Shown here: positions 32,550 to 47,500 of the stretch, in pieces | Layout: every line of letters begins with the position of its first letter | How positions within the stretch are numbered: position 1 is the first letter of the stretch | From: Pisaster brevispinus | Lineage: Eukaryota; Echinodermata; Asteroidea; Forcipulatida; Asteriidae | DNA: 64,000 nt | Direction of reading: 5' to 3' | Assembly: GCA_023634235.1 (NCBI GenBank) | Contig: JAMKCF010000126.1 | Coordinates: 124,001 to 188,000, forward strand | The notes under the pieces: generated by a model | Database searches by the model: none | What the model was told of the DNA's origin: nothing | The model's input: only the letters and a program-made list of their open reading frames with translations | Made by a program: the position numbers and the translations under genes

Positions 32550-35522
32550 AAATTATTTCTTGCTTAGCAGCCGGACCATGGTTTTTTTCAATTTCTGTTA
32601 GGGGGGGGGGGTAGGGCTGACATCCAGGCCGCTCGCATCGCCTACAGAATCGTCAGCAACCTTAAACTCACGGGAGAGGGAGCCCTTAAGACGGGCTTTC
32701 CAGTGGTACTAAACCTGTGCAGATCCGATATCGCCTTGAGGGTGATTTGACCATCCTTATTTTGTTTTTGTCTCTTTGACAGCAAAAACGAGTTGAAGAT
32801 GTTTTGCGTGGCGTTTGTAGCGTCCCCGCTTGCTGGTCTTTTCCGGTGTGAAGCCTGCCCGCAGCGGCAGTAAAAGTCTACTTTTCGGATGCAGGAATAA
32901 CTAAGGCAGAGTCACATAAAAAGATCATCTCTCTAGCCTACCTAGATCGGGAGTTTTTCCCAACCTCACCTCGAAATTATTTCTTGCTTCGCAGCCGGAC
33001 CCTGGTTTTTTTTCAATTTCTGTTAGGGGTAGGGCTGACATCCAGGCCGCTCGCCTCGCCTACAGAATCGTCAGCAACCTTAAACCCACGGGAGAGGGAG
33101 CCCTTGAGACGGGCTTTCCAGTGGTTACTAAACTTGTGCAGATCCGATATCGCCTTGAGGGTGATTTGACCATCCTTATTTTGTTTTTGTCCCTTGACAG
33201 CAAACACGAGTTGAAGATGTTTTGCGTGGCGTTTGTAGCGTCCCCGCTTGCTGGTCTTTTCCGGTGTGAAGCCTGCCCGCAGTGGCAGTAAAAGTCTACT
33301 TTTCGGATGCAGGGATACCTAAGGCAGAGTCAGGTAAAATGATCATCTCTCTAGCCTCCCTAGATCAGGAGTTATTCCCAACCTCGCCTCGAAATTATTT
33401 CTTGCTTCGCAGCCGGACCCTGTTTTTTTTTTCAATTTCTGTTAGGGGGGGGGGGGTAGGGCTGACATCCATGCCGCTCGCCTGGCTTACAGAATCGTCA
33501 GCAACCTTAAACTCACGGGAGAGGGAGCCCTTGAGACGGGCTTTCTAGTGGTACTAAATTTGTGCAGATCCAATATCACCTTGAGGGTGATTTGACCATC
33601 CTTATTTTGTTTTTGTCTCTTTGACAGCAAAAACGAGTTGAAGATGTTTTGCGTGGCGTTTGTAGCGTCCCCGCTTGCTGGTCTTTTCCGGTGTGAAGCC
33701 TGCCCGCAGCTGCAGTAAAAGTCTACTTTTCGGATGCAAGGATACCTAAGGCAGAGTCAGGTAAAAAGAACATCTCTCTAGCCTCCCTAGATCGGGAGTT
33801 ATTCCCAACCTCACCTCGAAATTATTTCTTGCTTCGCAGCCGGACCCTGGTTTTTTTTTTCGATTTCTGTTAGGGGGGGTGTAGGGCTGACATCCATGCC
33901 GCTCGCCTCGCCTACAGAATCGTCAGCAACCTTAAACTCACGGGAGAGGGAGCCCTTGAGACGCGCTTTCCAGTGGTACTAAACTTGTGCAGATCCGATA
34001 TCGCCTTGAGGGTGATTTGACCATCCTTATTTTGTTTTTGTCTCTTTGACAGCAAAAACGAGTTGAAGATGTTTTGCGTGGCGTTTGTAGCGTCCCCGCT
34101 TGCTGGTCTTTTCCGGTGTGAAGCCTGCCCGCAGTGGCAGTAAAAGTCTACTTTTCGGATGCAGGGATACCTAAGGCAGAGTCAGGTAAAATGATCATCT
34201 CTCTAGCCTCCCTAGATCGGGAGTTATTCCCAACCTCGCCTCGAAATTATTTCTTGCTTCGCAGCCGGACCCTGTTTTTTTTTTCAATTTCTGTTAGGGG
34301 GGGGGGGTAGGGCTGACATCCATGCCGCTCGCCTGGCTTACAGAATCGTCAGCAACCTTAAACTCACGGGAGAGGGAGCCCTTGAGACGGGCTTTCTAGT
34401 GGTACTAAATTTGTGCAGATCCAATATCACCTTGAGGGTGATTTGACCATCCTTATTTTGTTTTTGTCTCTTTGACAGCAAAAACGAGTTGAAGATGTTT
34501 TGCGTGGCGTTTGTAGCGTCCCCGCTTGCTGGTCTTTTCCGGTGTGAAGCCTGCCCGCAGCGGCAGTAAAAGTCTACTTTTCGGATGCAAGGATACCTAA
34601 GGCAGAGTCAGGTAAAAAGAACATCTCTCTAGCCTCCCTAGATCGGGAGTTATTCCCAACCTCACCTCGAAATTATTTCTTGCTTCGCAGCCGGACCCTG
34701 TTTTTTTTTTTCGATTTCTGTTAGGGGGGGGGGGTGTAGGGCTGACATCCAGGCCGCTCGCCTCGCCTACAGAATCGTCAGCAATCTAAAACTCACGGGA
34801 GAGGGAGCCCTTGAGACGGGCTTTCCAGTGGTACTAAACTTGTGCAGATCCGATATCGCCTTGAGGGTGATTTGACCATCCTTATTTTGTTTTTGTCCCT
34901 TGACAGCAAAAACGAGTTGAAGATGTTTTGCGTGGCGTTTGTAGCGTCCCCGCTTGCTGTTCTTTTCCGGTGTGAAGCCTGCCCGCAGTGGCAGTAAAAG
35001 TTTACTTTTCAGGTGCAGGGACACCTAAGGCAGAGTCAGGTAAAATGATCATCTCTCTAGCCTCCATAGATCGGGAGTTATTCCCAACCTCGCCTCGAAA
35101 TTATTTCTTGCTTCGCAGCCGGACCCTGTTTTTTTTCAATTTCTGTTAGGGGGGGGGGTAGGGCTGACATCCATGCCGCTCGCCTGGCTTACAGAATCGT
35201 CAGCAACCTTAAACTCACGGGATAGGGGAGCCCTTGAGACGGGCTTTCTAGTGGTACTAAATTTGTGCAGATCCGATATCGCCTTGAGGGTGATTTGACC
35301 ATCCTTATTTTGTTTTTGTCCCTTGACAGCAAAAACGAATTGAAGATGTTTTGCGGGGCGTTTGTAGCGTTCCCGCTTGCTGGTCTTTTCCGGTGTGAAG
35401 CCTGCCCGCAGCGGCCGTAAAAGTCTACTTTTCGGATGCAGGGATACCTAAGGCAGAGTCAGGTCAAAAGATCTTCTCTCTAGCCTCCCTAGATCGGGAG
35501 TTATTCCCAACCTCACCTCGAA
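32550..35522 (+). repeat. Left edge of array: seven consecutive class A monomers
   Basis: Seven A monomers without the B insertion, visibly more diverged than the interior (for example TTGCTTAGCAGCCGGACCAT in the first, CTAAGGCAGAGTCACAT at 32902, TCCAATATCACC at 33570 and 34429). The block 33456-34307 is nearly repeated at 34307-35158, an 851-bp dimer. The first copy begins within the monomer at about AATTATTTCTTGC; the text left of it is not monomer sequence. Confidence 0.85.
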
Positions 35523-38500
35523 ATTATTTCGGGCCATTACCCCGGCCGGCAAGATCTTGCTTCGCAGCCGGCCCCTGGGTTTTTTCAATTTCTGTTAGGG
35601 GTAGGGCTGACATCCAGGCCGCTCGCCTCGCCTACAGAATCGTCAGCAACCTTAAACTCACGGGAGAGGGAGCCCTTGAGACGGGCTTTCCAGTGGTACA
35701 AAACTTGTGCAGATCCGATATCGCCTTGAGGGTGATTTGACCATCCTTATTTTGTTTTTGTCTCTTTGACAGCAAAAACGAGTTGAAGATGTTTTGCGTG
35801 GCGTTTGTAGCGTCCCCGCTTGCTGTTCTTTTCCGGTGTGAAGCCTGCCCGCAGCGGCAGTAAAAGTCTACTTTTCGGATGCAAGGATACCTAAGGCAGA
35901 GTCAGGTAAAAAGAACATCTCTCTAGCCTCCCTAGATCGGGAGTTATTCCCAACCTCACCTCGAAATTATTTCTTGCTTCGCAGCCGGACCCTGGTTTTT
36001 TTTTTCAATTTCTGTTAGGGGGGGGTGTAGGGCTGACATCCAGGCCGCTCGCCTCGCCTACAGAATCGTCAGCAACCTTAAACTCACGGGAGAGGGAGCC
36101 CTTGAGACGGGCTTTCCAGTGGTCCTAAACTTGTGCAGATCCGATATCGCCTTGAGGGTGATTTGACCATCCTTATTTTGTTTTTGTCCTTTGACAGCAA
36201 AAACGAGTAGAAGATGTTTTGCGGGGCGTTTGTAGCGTCCCCGCTTGCTGGTCTTTTCCGGTGTGAAGCCTGCCCGCAGCGGCCGTAAAAATCTACTTTT
36301 CGGATGCAGGGATACCTAAGGCAGAGTCAGGTCAAAAGATCTTCTCTCTAGCCTCCCTAGATCGGGAGTTATTTCCAACCTCACCTCGAAATTATTTCGG
36401 GCCATTACCCCGGCCGGCAAGACCTTGCTTCGCAGCCGGCCCCTGGGTTTTTTCAATTTCTGTTAGTGGTAGGGCTGACATCCAGGCCGCTCGCCTCGCC
36501 TACAGAATCGTCAGCAACCTTAAACTCACGGGAGAGGGAGCCCTTGAGACGGGCTTTCCAGTGGTACTAAACTTGTGCAGATCCGATATCGCCATGAGGG
36601 TGATTTGACCATCCTTATTTTGTTTTTGTCCCTTGACAGCAACAACGAGTTGAAGATGTTTTGCGGGGCGTTTGTAGCGTCCCCGCTTGCTGGTCTTTTC
36701 CGGTGTGAAGCCTGCCCGCAGCGGCCGTAAAAGTCTACTTTTCGGATGCAGGGATACCTAAGGCAGAGTCAGGTCAAAAGATCTTCTCTCTAGCCTCCCT
36801 AGATCGGGAGTTATTCCCAACCTCACCTCGAAATTATTTCGGGCCATTACCCCGGCCGGCAAGACCTTGCTTCGCAGCCGGCCCCTGGGTTTTTTCAATT
36901 TCTGTTAGGGGTAGGGCTGACATCCAGGCCGCTCGCCTCGCCTACAGAATCGTCAGCAACCTTAAACTCACGGGAGAGGGAGCCCTTGAGACGGGCTTTC
37001 CAGTGGTATTAAACTTGTGCAGATCCGATATCGCCTTGAGGGTGATTTGAGCATCCTTATTTTGTTTTTGTCCCTTGACAGCAAAAACGAGTTGAAGATG
37101 TTTTGCGGGGCGTTTGTAGCGTCCCCGCTTGCTGGTCTTTTCCGGTGTGAAGCCTTCCCGCAGCGGCCGTAAAAGTCTACTTTTCGGATGCAGGGATACC
37201 TAAGGCAGAGTCAGGTCAAAAGATCTTCTCTCTAGCCTCCCTAGATCGGGAGTTATTCCCAACCTCACCTCGAAATTATTTCGGGCCATTACCCCGGCCG
37301 GCAAGACCTTGCTTCGCAGCCGGCCCCTGTTTTTTTTCAATTTCTGTTAGGGGTAGGGCTGACATCCAGGCCGCTCGCCTCGCCTACAGAATCGTCAGCA
37401 ACCTTAAACTCACGGGAGAGGGAGCCCTTGAGACGGGCTTTCCAGTGGTACTAAACTTGTGCAGATCCGATATCGCCTTGAGGGTGATTTGACCATCCTT
37501 ATTTTGTTTTTGTCTCTTTGACAGCAAAAACGAGTTGAAGATGTTTTGCGTGGCGTTTGTAGCGTCCCCGCTTGCTGTTCTTTTCCGGTGTGAAGCCTGC
37601 CCGCAGCGGCAGTAAAAGTCTACTTTTCGGATGCAAGGATACCTAAGGCAGAGTCAGGTAAAAAGAACATCTCTCTAGCCTCCCTAGATCGGGAGTTATT
37701 CCCAACCTCACCTCGAAATTATTTCTTGCTTCGCAGCCGGACCCTGGTTTTTTTTTTCAATTTCTGTTAGGGGGGGGTGTAGGGCTGACATCCAGGCCGC
37801 TCGCCTCGCCTACAGAATCGTCAGCAACCTTAAACTCACGGGAGAGGGAGCCCTTGAGACGCGCTTTCCAGTGGTACTAAACTTGTGCAGATCCGATATC
37901 GCCTTGAGGGTGATTTGACCATCCTTATTTTGTTTTTGTCCCTTGACAGCAAAAACGAGTTGAAGATGTTTTGCGTGGCGTTTGTAGCGGTCCCGCTTGC
38001 TGGTCTTTTCCGGTGTGAAGCCTTCCCGCAGCGGCCGTAAAAGTCTACTTTTCGGATGCAGGGATACCTAAGGCAGAGTCAGGTCAAAAGATCTTCTCTC
38101 TAGCCTCCCTAGATCGGGAGTTATTCCCAACCTCACCTCGAAATTATTTCGGGCCATTACCCCGGCCGTCAAGACCTTGCTTCGCAGCCGGCCCCTGGGT
38201 TTTTTCAATTTCTGTTAGGGGTAGGGCTGACATCCAGGCCGCTCGCCTCGCCTACAGAATCGTCAGCAACCTTAAACTCACGGGAGAGGGAGCCCTTGAG
38301 ACGGGCTTTCCAGTGGTACTAAACTTGTGCAGATCCGATATCGCCTTGAGGGTGATTTGACCATCCTTATTTTGTTTTTGTCTCTTTGACAGCAAAAACG
38401 AGTTGAAGATGTTTTGCGTGGCGTTTGTAGCGTCCCCGCTTGCTGTTCTTTTCCGGTGTGAAGCCTGCCCGCAGCGGCAGTAAAAGTCTACTTTTCGGAT

Positions 38501-41500
38501 GCAAGGATACCTAAGGCAGAGTCAGGTAAAAAGAACATCTCTCTAGCCTCCCTAGATCGGGAGTTATTCCCAACCTCACCTCGAAATTATTTCTTGCTTC
38601 GCAGCCGGACCCTGGTTTTTTTTTTCAATTTCTGTTAGGGGGGTGTAGGGCTGACATCCAGGCCGCTCGCCTCGCCTACAGAATCGTCAGCAACCTTAAA
38701 CTCACGGGAGAGGGAGCCCTTGAGACGCGCTTTCCAGTGGTACTAAACTTGTGCAGATCCGATATCGCCTTGAGGGTGATTTGACCATCCTTATTTTGTT
38801 TTTGTCCCTTGACAGCAAAAACGAGTTGAAGATGTTTTGCGGGGCGTTTGTAGCGTCCCCGCTTGCTGGTCTTTTCCGGTGTGAAGCCTTCCCGCAGCGG
38901 CCGTAAAAGTCTACTTTTCGGATCCAGGGATACCTAAGGCAGAGTCAGGTCAAAAGATCTTCTCTCTAGCCTCCCTAGATCGGGAGTTATTCCCAACCTC
39001 ACCTCGAAATTATTTCGGGCCATTACCCCGGCCGGCAAGACCTTGCTTCGCAGCCGGCCCCTGGGTTTTTTCAATTTCTGTTAGGGGTAGGGCTGACATC
39101 CAGGCCGCTCGCCTCGCCTACAGAATCGTCAGCAACCTTAAACTCACGGGAGAGGGAGCCCTTGAGACGGGCTTTCCAGTGGTACTAAACTTGTGCAGAT
39201 CCGATATCGCCTTGAGGGTGATTTGACCATCCTTATTTTGTTTTTGTCTCTTTGACAGCAAAAACGAGTTGAAGATGTTTTGCGTGGCGTTTGTAGCGTC
39301 CCCGCTTGCTGTTCTTTTCCGGTGTGAAGCCTGCCCGCAGCGGCAGTAAAAGTCTACTTTTCGGATGCAAGGATACCTAAGGCAGAGTCAGGTAAAAAGA
39401 ACATCTCTCTAGCCTCCCTAGATCGGGAGTTATTCCCAACCTCACCTCGAAATTATTTCTTGCTTCGCAGCCGGACCCTGGTTTTTTTTTCAATTTCTGT
39501 TAGGGGGGGGGGTGTAGGGCCGACATCCAGGCCGCTCGCCTCGCCTACAGAATCGTCAGAAACCTTAAACTCACGGGAGAGGGAGCCCTTAAGACGGGCT
39601 TTCCAGTGGTACTAAACTTGTGCAGATCCGATATCGCCTTGAGGGTGATTTGACCATCCTTATTTTGTTTTTGTCCCTTGACAGCAAAAACGAGTTGAAG
39701 ATGTTTTGCGGGGCGTTTGTAGCGTCCCCGCTTGCTGGTCTTTTCCGGTGTGAAACCTTCCCGCAGCGGCCGTAAAAGTCTACTTTTCGGATGCAGGGAT
39801 ACCTAAGGCAGAGTCAGGTCAAAAGATCTTCTCTCTAGCCTCCCTAGATCGGGAGTTATTCCCAACCTCACCTCGAAATTATTTCGGGCCATTACCCCGG
39901 CCGTCAAGACCTTGCTTCGCAGCCGGCCCCTGGGTTTTTTCAATTTTATTTAGGGGTAGGGCTGACATCCAGGCCGCTCGCCTCGCCTACAGAATCGTCA
40001 GCAACCTTAAACTCACGGGAGAAGGAGCCCTTGAGACGGGCTTTCCAGTGGTACTAAACTTGTGCAGATCCGGATTCGCCTTGAGGGTGATTTGACCATC
40101 CTTATTTTGTTTTTGTCTCTTTGACAGCAAAAACGAGTTGAAGATGTTTTGCGTGGCGTTTGTAGCGTCCCCGCTTGCTGTTCTTTTCCGGTGTGAAGCC
40201 TGCCCGCAGCGGCAGTAAAAGTCTACTTTTCGGATGCAAGGATACCTAAGGCAGAGTCAGGTAAAAAGAACATCTCTCTAGCCTCCCTAGATCGGGAGTT
40301 ATTCCCAACCTCACCTCGAAATTATTTCTTGCTTCGCAGCCGGACCCTGGTTTTTTTTTTCAATTTCTGTTAGGGGGGGTGTAGGGCCGACATCCAGGCC
40401 GCTCGCCTCGCCTACAGAATCGTCAGCAATCTTAAACTCACGGGAGAGGGAGCCCTTGAGACGGGCTTTCCAGTGGTACTAAACTTGTGCAGATCCGATA
40501 TCGCCTTGAGGGTGATTTGACCATCCTTATTTTGTTTTTGTCCCTTGACAGCAAAAACGAGTTGAAGATGTTTTGCGGGGCGTTTGTAGCGTCCCCGCTT
40601 GCTGGTCTTTTCCGGTGTGAAGCCTGCCCGCAGCGGCCGTAAAAGTCTACTTTTCGGATGCAGGGATACCTAAGGCAGAGTCAGGTCAAAAGATCTTCTC
40701 TCTAGCCTCCCTAGATCGGGAGTTATTCCCAACCTCACCTCGAAATTATTTCGGGCCATTACCCCGGCCGTCAAGACCTTGCTTCGCAGCCGGCCCCTGG
40801 GTTTTTTCAATTTCTGTTAGGGGTAGGGCTGACATCCAGGCCGCTCGCCTCGCCTACAGAATCGTCAGCAACCTTAAACTCACGGGAGAGGGAGCCCTTG
40901 AGACGGGCTTTCCAGTGGTACTAAACTTGTGCAGATCCGATATCGCCTTGAGGGTGATTTGACCATCCTTATTTTGTTTTTGTCTCTTTGACAGCAAAAA
41001 CGAGTTGAAGATGTTTTGCGTGGCGTTTGTAGCGTCCCCGCTTGCTGTTCTTTTCCGGTGTGAAGCCTGCCCGCAGCGGCAGTAAAAGTCTACTTTTCGG
41101 ATGCAAGGATACCTAAGGCAGAGTCAGGTAAAAAGAACATCTCTCTAGCCTCCCTAGATCGGGAGTTATTCCCAACCTCACCTCGAAATTATTTCTTGCT
41201 TCGCAGCCGGACCCTGGTTTTTTTTTCAATTTCTGTTAGGGGGGGGGTGTAGGGCTGACTTCCAGGCCGCTCGCCTCGCCTACAGAATCGTCAGCAACCT
41301 TAAACTCACGGGAGAGGGAGCCCTTGAGACGGGCTTTCCAGTGGTACTAAACTTGTGCAGATCCGATATCGCCTTGAGGGTGATTTGACCATCCTTATTT
41401 TGTTTTTGTCTCTTTGACAGCAAAAACGAGTTGAAGATGTTTTGCGTGGCGTTTGTAGCGTCCCCGCTTGCTGTTCTTTTCCGGTGTGAAGCCTGCCCGC

Positions 41501-44500
41501 AGCGGCCGTAAAAGTCTACTTTTCGGATGCAGGGATACCTAAGGCAGAGTCAGGTCAAAAGATCTTCTCTCTAGCCTCCCTAGATCGGGAGTTATTCCCA
41601 ACCTCACCTCGAAATTATTTCGGGCCATTACCCCGGCCGTCAAGACCTTGCTTCGCAGCCGGCCCCTGGGTTTTTTCAATTTTATTTAGGGGTAGGGCTG
41701 ACATCCAGGCCGCTCGCCTCGCCTACAGAATCGTCAGCAACCTTAAACTCACGGGAGAGGGAGCCCTTGAGACGGGCTTTCCAGTGGTACTAAACTTGTG
41801 CAGATCCGATATCGCCTTGAGGGTGATTTGACCATCCTTATTTTGTTTTTGTCTCTTTGACAGCAAAAACGAGTTGAAGATGTTTTGCGTGGCGTTTGTA
41901 GCGTCCCCGCTTGCTGTTCTTTTCCGGTGTGAAGCCTGCCCGCAGCGGCAGTAAAAGTCTACTTTTCGGATGCAAGGATACCTAAGGCAGAGTCAGGTAA
42001 AAAGAACATCTCTCTAGCCTCCCTAGATCGGGAGTTATTCCCAACCTCACCTCGAAATTATTTCTTGCTTCGCAGCCGGACCCTGGTTTTTTTTTTCAAT
42101 TTCTGTTAGGGGGGGTGTAGGGCCGACATCCAGGCCGCTCGCCTCGCCTACAGAATCGTCAGCAACCTTAAACTCACGGGAGAGGGAGCCCTTGAGACGG
42201 GCTTTCCAGTGGTACTAAACTTGTGCAGATCCGATATCGCCTTGAGGGTGATTTGACCATCCTTATTTTGTTTTTGTCCCTTGACAGCAAAAACGAGTTG
42301 AAGATGTTTTGCGGGGCGTTTGTAGCGTCCCCGCTTGCTGGTCTTTTCCGGTGTGAAGCCTGCCCGCAGCGGCCGTAAAAGTCTACTTTTCGGATGCAGG
42401 GATACCTAAGGCAGAGTCAGGTCAAAAGATCTTCTCTCTAGCCTCCCTAGATCGGGAGTTATTCCCAACCTCACCTCGAAATTATTTCGGGCCATTACCC
42501 CGGCCGTCAAGACCTTGCTTCGCAGCCGGCCCCTGGGTTTTTTCAATTTCTGTTAGGGGTAGGGCTGACATCCAGGCCGCTCGCCTCGCCTACAGAATCG
42601 TCAGCAACCTTAAACTCACGGGAGAGGGAGCCCTTGAGACGGGCTTTCCAGTGGTACTAAACTTGTGCAGATCCGATATCGCCTTGAGGGTGATTTGACC
42701 ATCCTTATTTTGTTTTTGTCTCTTTGACAGCAAAAACGAGTTGAAGATGTTTTGCGTGGCGTTTGTAGCGTCCCCGCTTGCTGTTCTTTTCCGGTGTGAA
42801 GCCTGCCCGCAGCGGCAGTAAAAGTCTACTTTTCGGATGCAAGGATACCTAAGGCAGAGTCAGGTAAAAAGAACATCTCTCTAGCCTCCCTAGATCGGGA
42901 GTTATTCCCAACCTCACCTCGAAATTATTTCTTGCTTCGCAGCCGGACCCTGGTTTTTTTTTCAATTTCTGTTAGGGGGGGTGTAGGGCTGACATCCAGG
43001 CCGCTCGCCTCGCCTACAGAATCGTCAGCAATTTTAAACTCACGGGAGAGGGAGCCCTTGAGACGGGCTTTCCAGTGGTACTAAACTTGTGCAGATCCGA
43101 TATCGCCTTGAGGGTGATTTGACCATCCTTATTTTGTTTTTGTCCCTTGACAGCAAAAACGAGTTGAAGATGTTTTGCGGGGCGTTTGTAGCGTTCCCGC
43201 TTGCTGGTCTTTTCCGGTGTGAAGCCTTCCCGCAGCGGCCGTAAAAGTCTACTTTTCGGATGCAGGGATACCTAAGGCAGAGTCAGGTCAAAAGATCTTC
43301 TCTCTAGCCTCCCTAGATCGGGAGTTATTCCCAACCTCACCTCGAAATTATTTCGGGCCATTACCCCGGCCGGCAAGACCTTGCTTCGCAGCCGGCCCCT
43401 GGGTTTTTTCAATTTCTGTTAGGGGTAGGGCTGACATCCAGGCCGCTCGCCTCGCCTACAGAATCGTCAGCAACCTTAAACTCACGGGAGAGGGAGCCCT
43501 TGAGACGGGCTTTCCAGTGGTACTAAACTTGTGCAGATCCGATATCGCCTTGAGGGTGATTTGACCATCCTTATTTTGTTTTTGTCTCTTTGACAGCAAA
43601 AACGAGTTGAAGATGTTTTGCGTGGCGTTTGTAGCGTCCCCGCTTGCTGTTCTTTTCCGGTGTGAAGCCTGCCCGCAGCGGCAGTAAAAGTCTACTTTTC
43701 GGATGCAAGGATACCTAAGGCAGAGTCAGGTAAAAAGAACATCTCTCTAGCCTCCCTAGATCGGGAGTTATTCCCAACCTCACCTCGAAATTATTTCTTG
43801 CTTCGCAGCCGGACCCTGGTTTTTTTTTTTCAATTTCTGTTAGGGGGGGTGTAGGGCCGACATCCAGGCCGCTCGCCTCGCCTACAGAATCGTCAGCAAC
43901 CTTAAACTCACGGGAGAGGGAGCCCTTGAGACGGGCTTTCCAGTGGTACTAAACTTGTGCAGATCCGATATCGCCTTGAGGGTGATTTGACCATCCTTAT
44001 TTTGTTTTTGTCCCTTGACAGCAAAAACGAGTTGAAGATGTTTTGCGGGGCGTTTGTAGCGTCCCCGCTTGCTGGTCTTTTCCGGTGTGAAACCTTCCCG
44101 CAGCGGCCGTAAAAGTCTACTTTTCGGATGCAGGGATACCTAAGGCAGAGTCAGGTCAAAAGATCTTCTCTCTAGCCTCCCTAGATCGGGAGTTATTCCC
44201 AACCTCACCTCGAAATTATTTCGGGCCATTACCCCGGCCGTCAAGACCTTGCTTCGCAGCCGGCCCCTGGGTTTTTTCAATTTTTGTTAGGGGTAGGGCT
44301 GACATCCAGGCCGCTCGCCTCGCCTACAGAATCGTCAGCAACCTTAAACTCACGGGAGAGGGAGCCCTTGAGACGGGCTTTCCAGTGGTACTAAACTTGT
44401 GCAGATCCGATATCGCCTTGAGGGTGATTTGACCATCCTTATTTTGTTTTTGTCTCTTTGACAGCAAAAACGAGTTGAAGATGTTTTGCGTGGCGTTTGT

Positions 44501-47500
44501 AGCGTCCCCGCTTGCTGTTCTTTTCCGGTGTGAAGCCTGCCCGCAGCGGCAGTAAAAGTCTACTTTTCGGATGCAAGGATACCTAAGGCAGAGTCAGGTA
44601 AAAAGAACATCTCTCTAGCCTCCCTAGATCGGGAGTTATTCCCAACCTCACCTCGAAATTATTTCTTGCTTCGCAGCCGGACCCTGGTTTTTTTTTTCAA
44701 TTTCTGTTAGGGGGGGTGTAGGGCCGACATCCAGGCCGCTCGCCTCGCCTACAGAATCGTCAGCAACCTTAAACTCACGGGAGAGGGAGCCCTTGAGACG
44801 GGCTTTCCAGTGGTACTAAACTTGTGCAGATCCGATATCGCCTTGAGGGTGATTTGACCATCCTTATTTTGTTTTTGTCTCTTTGACAGCAAAAACGAGT
44901 TGAAGATGTTTTGCGTGGCGTTTGTAGCGTCCCCGCTTGCTGTTCTTTTCCGGTGTGAAGCCTGCCCGCAGCGGCAGTAAAAGTCTACTTTTCGGATGCA
45001 AGGATACCTAAGGCAGAGTCAGGTAAAAAGAACATCTCTCTAGCCTCCCTAGATCGGGAGTTATTCCCAACCTCACCTCGAAATTATTTCTTGCTTCGCA
45101 GCCGGACCCTGGTTTTTTTTTTCAATTTCTGTTAGGGGGGGTGTAGGGCCGACATCCAGGCCGCTCGCCTCGCCTACAGAATCGTCAGCAACCTTAAACT
45201 CACGGGAGAGGGAGCCCTTGAGACGGGCTTTCCAGTGGTACTAAACTTGTGCAGATCCGATATCGCCTTGAGGGTGATTTGACCATCCTTATTTTGTTTT
45301 TGTCCCTTGACAGCAAAAACGAGTTGAAGATGTTTTGCGGGGCGTTTGTAGCGTCCCCGCTTGCTGGTCTTTTCCGGTGTGAAGCCTTCCCGCAGCGGCC
45401 GTAAAAGTCTACTTTTCGGATGCAGGGATACCTAAGGCAGAGTCAGGTCAAAAGATCTTCTCTCTAGCCTCCCTAGATCGGGAGTTATTCCCAACCTCAC
45501 CTCGAAATTATTTCGGGCCATTACCCCGGCCGTCAAGACCTTGCTTCGCAGCCGGCCCCTGGGTTTTTTCAATTTCTGTTAGGGGTAGGGCTGACATCCA
45601 GGCCGCTCGCCTCGCCTACAGAATCGTCAGCAACCTTAAACTCACGGGAGAGGGAGCCCTTGAGACGGGCTTTCCAGTGGTACTAAACTTGTGCAGATCC
45701 GATATCGCCTTGAGGGTGATTTGACCATCCTTATTTTGTTTTTGTCTCTTTGACAGCAAAAACGAGTTGAAGATGTTTTGCGTGGCGTTTGTAGCGTCCC
45801 CGCTTGCTGTTCTTTTCCGGTGTGAAGCCTGCCCGCAGCGGCAGTAAAAGTCTACTTTTCGGATGCAAGGATACCTAAGGCAGAGTCAGGTAAAAAGAAC
45901 ATCTCTCTAGCCTCCCTAGATCGGGAGTTATTCCCAACCTCACCTCGAAATTATTTCTTGCTTCGCAGCCGGCCCCTGGGTTTTTTCAATTTCTGTTAGG
46001 GGAAGGGCTGACATCCAGGCCGCTCGCCTCGCCTACAGAATCGTCAGCAACCTTAAACTCACGGGAGAGGGAGCCCTTGAGACGGGTTTTCCAGTGGTAC
46101 TAAACTTGTGCAGATCCGATATCGCCTTGAGGGTGATTTGACCATCCTTATTTTGTTTTTGTCTCTTTGACAGCAAAAAACGAGTTGAAGATGTTTTGCG
46201 TGGCGTTTGTAGCGTCCCCGCTTGCTGTTCTTTTCCGGTGTGAAGCCTGCCCGCAGCGGCAGTAAAAGTCTACTTTTCGGATGCAAGGATACCTAAGGCA
46301 GAGTCAGGTAAAAAGAACATCTCTCTAGCCTCCCTAGATCGGGAGTTATTCCCAACCTCACCTCGAAATTATTTCTTGCTTCGCAGCCGGACCCTGGTTT
46401 TTTTTTTTCAATTTCTGTTAGGGGGGGGGTGTAGGGCTGACATCCAGGCCGCTCGCCTCGCCTACAGAATCGTCAGCAACCTTAAACTCACGGGAGAGGG
46501 AGCCCTTGAGACGGGCTTTCCAGTGGTACTAAACTTGTGCAGATCCGATATCGCCTTGAGGGTGATTTGACCATCCTTATTTTGTTTTTGTCCCTTGACA
46601 GCAAAAACGAGTTGAAGATGTTTTGCGGGGCGTTTGTAGCGTCCCCGCTTGCTGGTCTTTTCCGGTGTGAAGCCTTCCCGCAGCGGCCGTAAAAGTCTAC
46701 TTTTCGGATGCAGGGATACCTAAGGCAGAGTCAGGTCAAAAGATCTTCTCTCTAGCCTCCCTAGATCGGGAGTTATTCCCAACCTCACCTCGAAATTATT
46801 TCGGGCCATTACCCCGGCCGTCAAGACCTTGCTTCGCAGCCGGCCCCTGGGTTTTTTCAATTTCTGTTAGGGGTAGGGCTGACATCCAGGCCGCTCGCCT
46901 CGCCTACAGAATCGTCAGCAACCTTAAACTCACGGGAGAGGGAGCCCTTGAGACGGGTTTTCCAGTGGTACTAAACTTGTGCAGATCCGATATCGCCTTG
47001 AGGGTGATTTGACCATCCTTATTTTGTTTTTGTCTCTTTGACAGCAAAAACGAGTTGAAGATGTTTTGCGTGGCGTTTGTAGCGTCCCCGCTTGCTGTTC
47101 TTTTCCGGTGTGAAGCCTGCCCGCAGCGGCAGTAAAAGTCTACTTTTCGGATGCAAGGATACCTAAGGCAGAGTCAGGTAAAAAGAACATCTCTCTAGCC
47201 TCCCTAGATCGGGAGTTATTCCCAACCTCACCTCGAAATTATTTCTTGCTTCGCAGCCGGACCCTGGTTTTTTTTTTCAATTTCTGTTAGGGGGGGGTGT
47301 AGGGCTGACATCCAGGCCGCTCGCCTCGCCTACAGAATCGTCAGCAACCTTAAACTCACGGGAGAGGGAGCCCTTGAGACGGGCTTTCCAGTGGTACTAA
47401 ACTTGTGCAGATCCGATATCGCCTTGAGGGTGATTTGACCATCCTTATTTTGTTTTTGTCCCTTGACAGCAAAAACGAGTTGAAGATGTTTTGCGGGGCG

